Assembly: GCA_017983675.1 (NCBI GenBank)
Contig: JAGOAZ010000005.1
Location: forward strand, 124,001-188,000
Reading direction: 5' to 3'
DNA: 64,000 bases
Origin: Fluviicola sp.
Lineage (GTDB): Bacteria > Bacteroidota > Bacteroidia > Flavobacteriales_D > Crocinitomicaceae
Below the pieces are notes generated by a model. The model worked only from the letters and a program-made list of their open reading frames with translations. It made no database searches and was not told where the DNA came from. The first letter of the stretch is position 1, and each line of letters starts with the position of its first letter. Positions 17,860 to 26,887 of this stretch are shown here, in pieces. Both the position numbers and the translations under genes were made by a program.

Positions 17860-18730
17860 ATAGCGTGCGTCTTCTGTTATCTCCGTTTGTTAACGCAGTT
17901 TTGAATTCCTCAACAGTTATTTTTTTATTATTATTCGAAACAAAACCAATTGATTGTTGCGAATCTGGACGGTTTTTAAATGTCAAATAGCTGTTTTTCA
18001 TAAAAAAGTCATCAGTTATTTCAAACACTTCAAATCCTAGTTCTGGCTGTTTTTCGTTGAAATAATAATAAACAGGTTTTTCTTCTTTTGGACCAATGAG
18101 TATTTGCAAGGCATAGCGTGGTGAATCGGAAAGATTTTTGTCCGAAAAATGAATAACGCCATCTTCAAAAATAACACAATCTCCCGCTTTACATGGAATT
18201 GGTTCCAAGTAATCGCTGAGTAATAACGGTTCAAAATCAGCAAAATAATAAGGAACGTCCATGGTTGCAATATCTGGTAATATTTTGTGACTTCCCTTTA
18301 CCAACATAATTGTTCCATTGGTAATTGTTGTATCTACTAATGGACACCAAATTGTAAAAGAGGTTGTGCTTTCTTCTTTCACATGTGTCCAATTTTGATG
18401 AATTTCAAACTTTCCTGCACCTGGAGGTTTTACATAGAAATTTGCATTCCAAACATGATAATCAACGAACAATTTTTCAATTAACGGATTAAATAGTTCT
18501 TTGAACAAACGATTTGTGGCTCTTTTATACGATTCATTGGTGTCTAAAAAGGTACAATGATAATTAGAAACACCTGGTCGATTTGGCGCATAATTATCGT
18601 CAGGTTTTAATGCCAACAATTGATTTAAAGTTGATTGCACTTCATCGCTGTTCAACAGATTTTCACAAACAAACCCTTTTTCAAGGTATGTTTTATTGTG
18701 CGCTTCTTTTTTAAAAATCGGTCGTTTCAT
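17849..18730 (-). CDS. Phytanoyl-CoA dioxygenase (PhyH) family protein
   Basis: 293-residue Fe(II)/2-oxoglutarate-type oxygenase fold. The cupin core spans about residues 95-215: FEIHQNWTHVKEE, IWCPLVDT, NGTIMLVKGSH, CKAGDCVIFEDGVIHFSDKN and SPRYALQI. Expected metal ligands are His111 and His194, with Arg205 for 2-oxoglutarate. The middle ligand of the HxD facial triad is Asn113 here (HQN instead of HQD). Related sequences can act as hydroxylases; a changed Asp may alter activity, as in halogenases, or the ligand may come from elsewhere. It forms a two-gene operon with the overlapping SDR. Confidence 0.88.
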   Translation of the reverse strand: MKRPIFKKEAHNKTYLEKGFVCENLLNSDEVQSTLNQLLALKPDDNYAPNRPGVSNYHCTFLDTNESYKRATNRLFKELFNPLIEKLFVDYHVWNANFYVKPPGAGKFEIHQNWTHVKEESTTSFTIWCPLVDTTITNGTIMLVKGSHKILPDIATMDVPYYFADFEPLLLSDYLEPIPCKAGDCVIFEDGVIHFSDKNLSDSPRYALQILIGPKEEKPVYYYFNEKQPELGFEVFEITDDFFMKNSYLTFKNRPDSQQSIGFVSNNNKKITVEEFKTALTNGDNRRRTLYGE

Positions 18731-18976
18731 GGTGTTTGTTTCAATTTTTGATCTGCTATTTTCGTTGTAATTTATAAAAATTCAAACGATCCAAAAATGT
18801 ATAAATAGTACTTGGTAAAATGACAATAAATACATTTAATCTACAAAGTTAAAATATTAATGATGAATACTTTTTTAAGTGATAATTCTTTTTCATTCAA
18901 CACTTTCATTTTACAGTGTAATAAATCATTTCCATGAAGTTTAATTTCGTATTTTTATACCCAAATTCAAGAAATT

Positions 18977-20335
18977 ATGGGATGTTCCTCGTGTAGTAGC
19001 GGTGGTGGTTCGCCACGTGGCTGTCAAAACAATGGAACCTGTAGTTCTGGTGGATGTAATAAATTAGGAGTTTTTGATTGGTTGGCGAATATGCAATTGC
19101 CTTCAGGTCAAGCTCCCTTTGATATACTAGAGATTCGTTTCAAAAATAGCCGTAAGGCGTTTTACAGAAACACAAAAAACTTGTCATTGCAAGTGGGAGA
19201 TGTGGTTGTGGTTGAAGCGAGTCCAGGATACGACGTAGGTGTTGTGTCTGTAGTAGGTGAATTAGCCAGAATTCAGGTGAAGAAAAAAGCGCCTTCATTA
19301 GCAGATAATGAAGTGCAAAAAATACATCGAATCGCAACGCAAGAAGATATCGATAAGTGGATGCGTGCGCGTACCTTAGAGTCGGAAGTTATGTTCCAAG
19401 CCCGCACACTTGCTGTGAATATCGGATTGGAAATGAAGATTTCGGATGTCGAGTACCAAGGTGATTTGTCAAAAGCAACGTTTTATTACACTGCTGAAGG
19501 GCGTGTCGATTTTCGTCAATTGATCAAAGACATGGCGGAGAAGTTTAAAATCCGTGTGGAAATGCGTCAAATTGGTTCCCGTCAAGAAGCACAACGCCTC
19601 GGCGGAATTGGTTCTTGTGGTCGTGAATTGTGTTGTTCAACCTGGTTAACCGATTTCCGTTCTGTATCAACTTCAGCAGCGCGTTACCAACAATTATCGT
19701 TGAATCCGCAAAAATTAGCGGGACAATGTGGCAAACTGAAATGTTGTTTGAATTACGAATTAGACATGTATTTGGAAGCGATTAAATCGTTTCCATCAAC
19801 AGAAGCTAAATTACAGACAGAAAAAGGAAGTGCGTACCACATCAAAACAGATGTTTTCAAACGTCAAATGTGGTTTGGATACGAAGGTTCTGCCGGTGTT
19901 GGAACAGGCTTAATTGCCTTGACTCCAGAACGCGTCAAAGAAATCATTCAATTGAATCAAGCAGGTAAAAAACCAGCTGATTTAAAAGCGTTTGAAGAGG
20001 AAATTGTGCGCAAAGAACCGGATTACGATAATGTCGTAGGACAAGATTCATTGAATCGTTTTGACAACAAGTTTTCGAATAAAAAACGCAAGAAAAAGAA
20101 ACCAAATGGACCGCGTCCAGAAGGAGCTGTTGTTGCGGAAGCGAAACCTGCAAATGCACCTCAACGTCCGCCGCAACGCCCTCAAGCACCTCGTCCTAAC
20201 AACACGGACAGACCAGCTGGTGAAAACACACCTGCTGAAGGAAATAAACCGGCGCAAGGCAATCACAAGCGCAACAATCAGCGTAGACGCCCACCACGCC
20301 CTAAAACTGGAGGAAATGAAAATAGCGGGGTTTAA
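18977..20335 (+). CDS. ricT: PSP1-domain protein, RicT/YaaT-like, Cys-rich
   Basis: 452 residues. The N-terminus is a cysteine-rich segment (MGCSSCSSGGG, then CQNNGTCSSGGCNK). The PSP1 domain follows at about residues 45-300, with IRFKNSRKAFYRN, VVEASPGYDVGVVS, RLGGIGSCGRELCC and QCGKLKCCLNYE. These CC/C motifs coordinate Fe-S clusters in the Bacillus RicA-RicF-RicT complex, which affects RNase Y-dependent RNA maturation. The last 110 residues are a low-complexity basic, Pro- and Asn-rich tail (KKRKKKKPNGPRPEG onward). It is the first gene of a seven-gene operon; gldH starts 20 nt before this stop. A -7-like TATTTTTA lies at 18950. PSP1 next to gldH is common in Flavobacteriia. Confidence 0.9.
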   Translation: MGCSSCSSGGGSPRGCQNNGTCSSGGCNKLGVFDWLANMQLPSGQAPFDILEIRFKNSRKAFYRNTKNLSLQVGDVVVVEASPGYDVGVVSVVGELARIQVKKKAPSLADNEVQKIHRIATQEDIDKWMRARTLESEVMFQARTLAVNIGLEMKISDVEYQGDLSKATFYYTAEGRVDFRQLIKDMAEKFKIRVEMRQIGSRQEAQRLGGIGSCGRELCCSTWLTDFRSVSTSAARYQQLSLNPQKLAGQCGKLKCCLNYELDMYLEAIKSFPSTEAKLQTEKGSAYHIKTDVFKRQMWFGYEGSAGVGTGLIALTPERVKEIIQLNQAGKKPADLKAFEEEIVRKEPDYDNVVGQDSLNRFDNKFSNKKRKKKKPNGPRPEGAVVAEAKPANAPQRPPQRPQAPRPNNTDRPAGENTPAEGNKPAQGNHKRNNQRRRPPRPKTGGNENSGV

Positions 20336-20795
20336 ATTTATTGTAGGAATAGCGCTTTTGTTATTGGTCACAGCTTGTGGAAACACACCGCTGTATACCA
20401 AATCATTTACATTCGCAAATAACGAATGGGAACAAGCTGTGAAACCTCAATTTGTGGTCGATATTCCGGATACAAAAAATTATTATTCTATCCACATTTC
20501 ATTGCGCACAACAACGGATTATCCGTTTAGTAACCTTTGGTTTTTCCTCCATTCAAAAACGCCAAAAGGGCAAACTGGAAGAGAACCGATAGAAATTCAA
20601 TTAGCGCGTCCTGATGGATCTTGGATTGGAGAAAAATCTGGGACAGTTGTTGAAACGGTTGTGCATTTCAAACACCGTAAATTCCCACAAAAAGGGAAAT
20701 ACGTTTTTACCTTTGAACAAGGGATTACCGAGAAAACAGCAACAGAAATTATGGACATTAGTTACACAGTAACCTTGGACGAAAATCAAGACTAA
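20316..20795 (+). CDS. gldH: Gliding motility lipoprotein GldH
   Basis: 159 residues from the ATG at 20316, preceded by a strong SD-like GGAGGAA. The signal peptide ends in lipobox LLVTACG (Cys21). Typical GldH blocks are [50 protein letters not shown] and YVFTFEQGI. GldH is required for gliding and for T9SS-dependent secretion in Flavobacterium, acting as an outer-membrane or periplasm-facing lipoprotein. The longer open frame back to 20061 is the ricT tail read in another frame and is rejected. It overlaps ricT by 20 nt and dut by 1 nt, indicating translational coupling. Confidence 0.9.
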   Translation: MKIAGFKFIVGIALLLLVTACGNTPLYTKSFTFANNEWEQAVKPQFVVDIPDTKNYYSIHISLRTTTDYPFSNLWFFLHSKTPKGQTGREPIEIQLARPDGSWIGEKSGTVVETVVHFKHRKFPQKGKYVFTFEQGITEKTATEIMDISYTVTLDENQD

Positions 20796-21229
20796 TGGAA
20801 ATTAAAATAATCAATAAATCAACCTTCGAATTACCAAGCTACGCAACTCCAGGAGCTGCTGGTTTGGATATTCGTGCAAACATAAGCGAAGCAATCGCGT
20901 TGCAACCTTTGGAAAGAAAATTAATACCTACGGGGTTGTTTTTAGAAATCCCTTTGGGGTACGAAGTTCAAATTCGTCCCAGAAGCGGACTGGCATTCAA
21001 ACACGGAATTACTGTGTTGAATTCACCTGGAACAATTGATGCAGATTACCGCGGAGAAATAGGTGTTTTGTTGGTGAATTTGTCCAACGAAGCTTTTACG
21101 ATTGAGCCAGCAGAGCGCATTGCACAAATGGTTGTCGCAAAACACGAACAAGCAACATGGCTTCCAATCAACGAACTGAGTGATTCTGAAAGAGGAACAG
21201 GAGGTTTTGGAAGTACAGGAAAAAAATAA
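20795..21229 (+). CDS. dut: dUTP diphosphatase
   Basis: 144-residue trimeric dUTPase converting dUTP to dUMP, keeping uracil out of DNA and feeding dTMP synthesis. All five motifs are visible: [10 protein letters not shown] (I), [11 protein letters not shown] (II), [13 protein letters not shown] (III), ERIAQMVV (IV) and [10 protein letters not shown] (V). Its ATG shares the last base of the gldH stop codon. The downstream sugar nucleotidyltransferase starts 14 nt later, part of the ricT-envC operon. Confidence 0.97.
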   Translation: MEIKIINKSTFELPSYATPGAAGLDIRANISEAIALQPLERKLIPTGLFLEIPLGYEVQIRPRSGLAFKHGITVLNSPGTIDADYRGEIGVLLVNLSNEAFTIEPAERIAQMVVAKHEQATWLPINELSDSERGTGGFGSTGKK

Positions 21230-21243
21230 TTACGAAATTGAGT

Positions 21244-22251
21244 ATGAAAGTTATCGTTCCAATGGCTGGAAGAGGCAGCCGCTTAAGACCACACACATTG
21301 ACCGTTCCCAAACCATTGGTTCCTGTTGGTGGAAAGCCAATTGTACACCGTTTGGTTGAAGATATTGCTGCGTTGTGTTCAGAGCCAATCGATGAAATCG
21401 GTTTTGTTATTGGTGATTTTGGTCCAGAGATCGAGGCTGAATTAATAAAAGTAGCTGAAAAATTAGGCGCAAAAGGAAGTATCTTTTACCAAGATAAACC
21501 ACTTGGAACTGCTCATGCAGTATTGTGTGCTGAAAAACTATTGGATGGCCCAGTGGTTGTAGCATTTGCAGACACACTTTTCCGTGCAAACTTTAAAATT
21601 GATCCGGAAGTAGATGGCATACTTTGGGTGAAACAAATCGAAGATCCAAGTGCGTTTGGCGTTATCAAAATGAACGAAGCACGCGAAATAATTGATTTTG
21701 TTGAAAAGCCGAAAGAATTTGTTTCCGACCTAGCAATGATTGGTGTTTACTACTTCAAAGAAGGGGAGAAACTTGCCAATGAATTGAATTACTTGGTTGC
21801 AAATGGCATCATTAAAAGTGGAGAATACCAATTGCCCGATGCTTTGCGTCGTTTGACAGAAAAAGGCATGCGTTTTATGCCAGGAGAAGTTGACGAGTGG
21901 TTGGATTGCGGCAACAAAGAAGTTACTGTCATCACCAATCAACGCGTTTTGGAATACGACAGCGAAAAAGGCATTGAATTAGTAGATGCTTCGGCTAAAT
22001 TGTTGAATTCGGTCATCATTCCTCCTTGTTATATTGGCAAGGATGTTGTGTTGGAAAATTCCGTAGTTGGTCCACACGTATCGTTAGGAAAAGGTTCAGT
22101 AGTAACCAATTCTATTATAAAAAACAGTATTTTGCAACATCATTCCATTATTATTGATGCAAATTTGAAAGATTCAATGCTAGGTTCTCATTCGAAATAC
22201 AAAGGTTTGGCACGTGATTTAAGTTTAAGTGATTATTCCATCATTAGTTAA
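21244..22251 (+). CDS. Sugar-phosphate nucleotidyltransferase (NTP_transferase plus left-handed beta-helix)
   Basis: 335 residues from the ATG at 21244; a TTG six bases earlier is disfavoured. The N-terminal domain begins MKVIVPMAGRGSRLRPHT, the GxGxRLxPxT signature, then VPKPLVPVGGKPI, FADTLFRANF, FGVIKMNE, FVEKPKEF and LDCGNKE. The C-terminal 90 residues form hexapeptide-like repeats (IIPPCYIGKDVVLENSVVGP). The family makes NDP-sugars such as dTDP- or UDP-glucose or GDP-mannose; the exact sugar cannot be fixed from sequence. It is inside the ricT-gldH-dut-TPR-DUF4292-envC operon, overlapping the TPR gene by 1 nt, which fits cell-envelope synthesis. Confidence 0.9.
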   Translation: MKVIVPMAGRGSRLRPHTLTVPKPLVPVGGKPIVHRLVEDIAALCSEPIDEIGFVIGDFGPEIEAELIKVAEKLGAKGSIFYQDKPLGTAHAVLCAEKLLDGPVVVAFADTLFRANFKIDPEVDGILWVKQIEDPSAFGVIKMNEAREIIDFVEKPKEFVSDLAMIGVYYFKEGEKLANELNYLVANGIIKSGEYQLPDALRRLTEKGMRFMPGEVDEWLDCGNKEVTVITNQRVLEYDSEKGIELVDASAKLLNSVIIPPCYIGKDVVLENSVVGPHVSLGKGSVVTNSIIKNSILQHHSIIIDANLKDSMLGSHSKYKGLARDLSLSDYSIIS

Positions 22252-23957
22252 TGAATAGTCGTTATTTCATCGGATTAATTGTTTTGTTGTTGGCGGCGTG
22301 TAAAACAACTCAGCCCCTGCAGCAAAAACAAGTGACAGCTCAAGAAACAGCTTATTTGCGCACGTTTCACAAAGGTGTTCGGTTAAAAATGATGGGACAA
22401 TTTCCAGAGGCAATCGCCGCATTTGATTCGTGTTATACTTTCCGACAAAACGACGACGCTGTTGCATTTGCATTGGCACAATGTTATTTGTATACAAATG
22501 ACCAAACAAAGGCGACAACGTTTACTGAAGCGGCTGCAAAATTAGATCCAACTAACATTTGGTACACACAAGAGTTGGCGTACATGTATTTCAATCAAAA
22601 CAAGTTTGCAGAAAGCGAAGTTTGTTTTCGAAAATTAGTTGCAAAAGAGCCCAAAAACACCGATTGGTTATTTGGTCATTCTGAAGTCTTGAAACGCTTG
22701 AATAAAGTAGAAGAAGCCATTGCTGTTTTGAATAAAATGGAAGACCAGTTAGGCATTATTCCAGATTTATCGCTACAAAAATACGATTTGTACAACAGCA
22801 TAAAAGCAAGCGATAAAGCATTGAATGAATTATTGAAAGCGCGCAAAGTTTATCCAGATGAACTTTCGTTGATTGGTACCTTGGTGGAGTATTATTTCCA
22901 AAAAAACGAAATAGGAAAAGCACAAGAAATGCTCGTAGAATTGGTCAGAAATGACCCAACAAATGCCCGTGCGAACATAGCTTTGGGTGATTTGTATTAC
23001 CGTCAATTCAAAAAGAAAGAAGCGTACACTTATTTCAAAGCAGCTTTTGAAGGAGTCGGTTTGGATATTGATACGAAGATGAAAGTGTTGTTACTTTTCT
23101 ATGAACAGCAAAATGTGATTGAACCAGAAGTTTTTGAATTAGCTGAAATACTTATTGCAACCAATCCTACAGATGCAAAAGCATATTCAGTTCATGGAGA
23201 TTTGTTGTTGCAAAACAACAAGAAACAAGCAGCGTTGCAAGCATATAAAAAAGCATTGACATTTGAATCGACCAAGTATCCTATATGGAATCAAGTTTTA
23301 TTACTCGAATACGAAAGCAGAAATTTTACTGATTTATACACCGATTCAAAAGCTTGTTTGGCGCTTTTTCCAGCAATAGTTACTGTGCATTTGATGCAGA
23401 CAATTGCGTGTGTTCAAACTGGAAAATACCAAGAGGCGCTTGATGCAGCAGAAATAGGGAGAAGTTTGATCAATGAAGATCCAATAACGGAAGCAGAGTT
23501 TTATGCGCAAATTGGGGAAGCATATTTTCGATTGAATAATGCAAAACTAGGGAAAGAAAATTATCAAAAAGCACTGCAATTCGATCAAACGAATTACTTA
23601 ACAAAAAATAATTTTGCATTGCGTTTAGCGCGAAGTGGTTCTGATCTGGATTTAGCAGAGAAGCTGATAGATGAGGTCATCAATACGACAGAGAAAACAG
23701 CCGCTTTTTACACAACCAAAGCAGTTGTGAAATTTGCAAAAGAATCATACAATGAAGCGCTTGCGATTGCTGAAATCGCTGTTCAATTGGATAATAATGA
23801 TGCAACTGCTCAAGAGGTACTTGGGAATTGTTACGCCAAACTTGGAAAAGTCGAAGATGCATTGAATTGTTGGCGCAAAGCACAAGCACTAGGTGCGAAA
23901 AACAACGAGTTAGATAAAAAAATTCAAACCAAACAATATGTTGCACCGGTTTATTAA
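22251..23957 (+). CDS. Tetratricopeptide-repeat lipoprotein
   Basis: 568-residue protein with lipobox LLLAACK (Cys17), so a lipidated periplasm-facing protein. The rest is almost entirely TPR helix pairs, with at least ten repeats. Clear examples are GQFPEAIAAFDSCYTFRQND near residue 50, PTNARANIALGDLYYRQFKK near 240, KQAALQAYKKALTFE near 330 and ATAQEVLGNCYAKLGKVEDA near 520. It is likely a scaffold. Conserved Bacteroidota gene order places it just before DUF4292 and EnvC-like genes, suggesting a cell-envelope complex. It overlaps its neighbours by 1 nt (upstream) and 20 nt (downstream). Confidence 0.9.
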   Translation: MNSRYFIGLIVLLLAACKTTQPLQQKQVTAQETAYLRTFHKGVRLKMMGQFPEAIAAFDSCYTFRQNDDAVAFALAQCYLYTNDQTKATTFTEAAAKLDPTNIWYTQELAYMYFNQNKFAESEVCFRKLVAKEPKNTDWLFGHSEVLKRLNKVEEAIAVLNKMEDQLGIIPDLSLQKYDLYNSIKASDKALNELLKARKVYPDELSLIGTLVEYYFQKNEIGKAQEMLVELVRNDPTNARANIALGDLYYRQFKKKEAYTYFKAAFEGVGLDIDTKMKVLLLFYEQQNVIEPEVFELAEILIATNPTDAKAYSVHGDLLLQNNKKQAALQAYKKALTFESTKYPIWNQVLLLEYESRNFTDLYTDSKACLALFPAIVTVHLMQTIACVQTGKYQEALDAAEIGRSLINEDPITEAEFYAQIGEAYFRLNNAKLGKENYQKALQFDQTNYLTKNNFALRLARSGSDLDLAEKLIDEVINTTEKTAAFYTTKAVVKFAKESYNEALAIAEIAVQLDNNDATAQEVLGNCYAKLGKVEDALNCWRKAQALGAKNNELDKKIQTKQYVAPVY

Positions 23958-24795
23958 AAGCCTTTTGGCTATTGGGATAGTTGTGCTAGCTGCATCATGT
24001 GCTCCGCGCGAATTGGCTGAAAAACCTGTTCGTTTGGAGAAAAAGAAAGAGAAAGAACTCATAGCTGCATTGGATAGTATTCATCAGTTGCGCCCCAACA
24101 CGCTCTTCACAAAAATCAAATCATCCTATTCGGATACAGCAAAAAGTATTAGTTTCAAAACAACGATCCGACTTGTAAAAGACAGTTTTGCTGATGTCAT
24201 CATTTCGAAGATGAATTTACCTGTTGCTTCAGCTCTGATAACAACTGATTCGATAAGCATTGCGAATAAATTGCAAAAGTGTCTCATTCAAAAAGATTTG
24301 TCCTATTTCAAAGAAATATTCCAAGTTGATTTTAATTACCAAAATTTAGAAGAATTATTGTTGGGGTTACCTATAGGTTTTGATACAACACAACGTTATT
24401 TTCAAATCAACGATCCTTTTCAATACCTCATTTCTTCTGTAAAGAAAAAAGAATTAAGAAGAGAGTTGCGCAATAGAAACGACCGCAATAGAAATAATCG
24501 TAGAAACGATGATAATAACGTTGTTTTTGTTTACCAGTTAGCATCCGATTTGAAGTCGATTAAACGCATGTCGTTAAATAGTCCAAATGACACCACTTCT
24601 ATTGAGATTAATTATTTATCGCGCGATTCGATTGATACTTATTTGTTACCAAACGAAGTTTCTGTCGTTATTAAAACGCCAAGAAATCGCATTGTGATTG
24701 ATTTGGATTATGGAAGTACTTCGGTGAATGAACTGCAAGAAATTTTATTTACAATACCAGAAGGATATGAAACGTGTGGCATTAAAGAAGATTAG
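23938..24795 (+). CDS. DUF4292 lipoprotein
   Basis: 285 residues with lipobox VLAASCAP (Cys21). The mature part includes TLFTKIKSSYSDTAKSISFK, VKDSFADVIISKMNLPVA, LGLPIGFDTTQRYF and a charged stretch rich in Arg and Asn (RELRNRNDRNRNN). This is the pattern of DUF4292, a Bacteroidota-specific family with a LolA/LolB-like beta-barrel-half fold by prediction. A role in lipid or lipoprotein handling is a guess. It sits between the TPR lipoprotein and the EnvC-like protein with overlaps of 20 and 29 nt, so the three are very tightly coupled. Confidence 0.88.
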   Translation: MLHRFIKSLLAIGIVVLAASCAPRELAEKPVRLEKKKEKELIAALDSIHQLRPNTLFTKIKSSYSDTAKSISFKTTIRLVKDSFADVIISKMNLPVASALITTDSISIANKLQKCLIQKDLSYFKEIFQVDFNYQNLEELLLGLPIGFDTTQRYFQINDPFQYLISSVKKKELRRELRNRNDRNRNNRRNDDNNVVFVYQLASDLKSIKRMSLNSPNDTTSIEINYLSRDSIDTYLLPNEVSVVIKTPRNRIVIDLDYGSTSVNELQEILFTIPEGYETCGIKED

Positions 24796-26086
24796 TTTAC
24801 TCCTAATTTGTTCTGTTTTTCTTTTTGGCAACGGATGGACGCAAAAGAAAAGTGATCAATTGCAAGCCGAACAAAATAAGTTGGAGAAAAAACTTTCGAC
24901 AACTAAATCCTTATTAGAAAAAGTGAAACGAGGAACTCAAAATTCGTTAAGCGAACTCAAGTTAATCGAAACACAAGTGCGCGACCGCGAAGAGTTGGTT
25001 CAGAATGTCGACAATCAAATTAGAGGTGCTGAGTTAACCATTTCATCGAAAGCGCAAGAAGTGAAATTGCTTCAAAAAAGGGTCTTTAGTTTGAAAGAAC
25101 AATACCGCCGCTTACTTATCTATGCGTACAAACACCGCAATAAATATGGAAAAATGATGTATATTTTTTCATCATCCAATTATTTTGAAGCGGTAAAACG
25201 AAACAATTATTTGCGCCGTGTTTCGGATATTCAACGCAAACAATTTAAACTAATCAAACAAAGTCAAACATTCATCAAGACAGAAATTAATTCCATCAAA
25301 ACAGAAAAAGAAAAAAAAGAGGAATTATTAGTCTTGAAAATTGAAGAAAAAAACAAAATGCTTTCAGATAAAGAGAAGAAGCAAAAAGCATTGGATAAAT
25401 TAAAAAAAGACGAAGTAAAATTGATGGCGGATTTAAAAACCGCAGAGCGCCAAAAAAATGAATTGAAACGCCGTATTAAACAAGCGATTGAAAAAGAAAT
25501 AGCTGAAGCAGAAGCAAAAGCGCGAAAAGAACAACAGCGACAAGAAGCGAAAGCAAACGCCAACACCAACAACACAAATGCAACAACAGCTGCAACGAGT
25601 TCAAGCAAACCTGCAGAGAAAAAATTGGTGATTACGGAAACAAAAGAAAGTGTTGCATTAAGCAAGAATTTTGAATCCAATCGCGGACGTTTGCCATGGC
25701 CAGTTTTAAAAGGTTCTATTACTGAAGGATATGGAAAAAATCCACATCCAACGATTCCAAATGTCTACACAAATAATAATGGTATCGATATTGGAGCGCC
25801 TCGAAATGCACAAGTGCGCGCTGTTTTCCAAGGTGAAGTTACCAGTGTTTTGAATATTCCAGGAGCTGGTAAAGTAATCATTATAAAACACGGAAATTAC
25901 CGTACTGTTTATAGTAACTTACAAGAGGTTTATGTTTCTGTTGGTTCAAGTGTTGGAACGAAACAATCAATCGGTTCTTTGTTAACAGAAAGTGATGGTG
26001 GGTTATCAACCGCTCATTTTGAAATACATCAAGTAATCAACGGAACGGTTCAACGCATCAATCCTACGCTTTGGTTAGCCCAATAA
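24767..26086 (+). CDS. EnvC-like murein hydrolase activator, degenerate LytM (M23) domain
   Basis: 439 residues from the ATG at 24767 (preceded by AAGG). A signal peptide covers about residues 1-25 (SLLLICSVFLFGNGWTQ). Residues 30-260 are a long coiled coil (for example QAEQNKLEKKLSTTKSLLEK). An Ala/Asn/Thr-rich linker comes next, then a LytM domain at about 320-439. The zinc site is degenerate: the HxxxD position reads NNGID and the HxH position reads TAHFE, so two of four ligands are missing. This matches EnvC/NlpD-type activators that switch on N-acetylmuramoyl-L-alanine amidases during septum splitting. No amidase gene is in the window. Last gene of the ricT-gldH operon. Confidence 0.9.
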   Translation: MKRVALKKISLLLICSVFLFGNGWTQKKSDQLQAEQNKLEKKLSTTKSLLEKVKRGTQNSLSELKLIETQVRDREELVQNVDNQIRGAELTISSKAQEVKLLQKRVFSLKEQYRRLLIYAYKHRNKYGKMMYIFSSSNYFEAVKRNNYLRRVSDIQRKQFKLIKQSQTFIKTEINSIKTEKEKKEELLVLKIEEKNKMLSDKEKKQKALDKLKKDEVKLMADLKTAERQKNELKRRIKQAIEKEIAEAEAKARKEQQRQEAKANANTNNTNATTAATSSSKPAEKKLVITETKESVALSKNFESNRGRLPWPVLKGSITEGYGKNPHPTIPNVYTNNNGIDIGAPRNAQVRAVFQGEVTSVLNIPGAGKVIIIKHGNYRTVYSNLQEVYVSVGSSVGTKQSIGSLLTESDGGLSTAHFEIHQVINGTVQRINPTLWLAQ

Positions 26087-26087
26087 A

Positions 26088-26711
26088 CTAAATGAGTGCT
26101 TGTAATGTTTCAATAAATGTGGCAACAGGTTGAGCACCTGAAATAGCGTATTTACGGTCGAAAACAAAAAATGGAACACCGCGGACACCTATTTGTTGCG
26201 CTTCTTGAATATCTCGGTTGATTGCTAATGTAAAACTATTTTCAGCAAGTGTTTCTGTGATGTCTAAGGGATTTAATCCCGCTTGTACACCAAGACGCAT
26301 CAAGGTGTTGTCGTCATTCAAATCTTCTCCTTCGCAAAAGTAAGCTGAGAAAAACACCTCTTCCATCGGATCTCCTAGCCCTTTTGTTTTTGCTAACTGA
26401 ATCAATTGGTGCGCACGCATCGAATTTGCAATAACAGCTGTTTCAAAATTATATGTCAAACCAACATCAGCAGCACGTTCGGCAACATGTTGGTGCATCG
26501 CTTTTGATTCGGATAGTAACATTCCTTTTCGTTCTGCGAGATAGGAAAACACATCTTTTCCTGGTTGAGGCGTAATCGATGGATCTAATTGAAAGCTTTT
26601 CCATTCAATTTGCACACTTAAATCAGGTAATTCAGCTAATGCCTGTTCCAAATGGCGTTTACCGATATAACAAAAAGGACACATGATGTCCGACCAAATT
26701 TCAATTTTCAT
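26088..26711 (-). CDS. DsbA-family oxidoreductase, FrnE-like
   Basis: 207 residues with a thioredoxin fold and large helical insert, no signal peptide. The N-terminus MKIEIWSDIMCPFCYIGKRH holds the CPFC redox pair at Cys11 and Cys14, and GVRGVPFFVFDRKYAISGAQP gives the cis-Pro loop. This is the DsbA/FrnE group, cytosolic disulphide oxidoreductases originally annotated in polyketide clusters. A stress role is plausible by homology (FrnE of Deinococcus). It is convergent with the EnvC-like gene (1 nt between stops). Confidence 0.92.
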   Translation of the reverse strand: MKIEIWSDIMCPFCYIGKRHLEQALAELPDLSVQIEWKSFQLDPSITPQPGKDVFSYLAERKGMLLSESKAMHQHVAERAADVGLTYNFETAVIANSMRAHQLIQLAKTKGLGDPMEEVFFSAYFCEGEDLNDDNTLMRLGVQAGLNPLDITETLAENSFTLAINRDIQEAQQIGVRGVPFFVFDRKYAISGAQPVATFIETLQALI

Positions 26712-26887
26712 GAGATAAAATTACGGTTTTAAAAGGAATCAATTAGTTAGCAGTCGTTATTTTAAAGGAAATAAAAAGCTAAAAAGGACCGTGTAAACAC
26801 ATACACATTAATGGGTGTAAGATTTTTAATTGGTTGATAGTTAGTTGTTTTTTCATATATTCGTAAAAGAACTACAATAATACTCTT

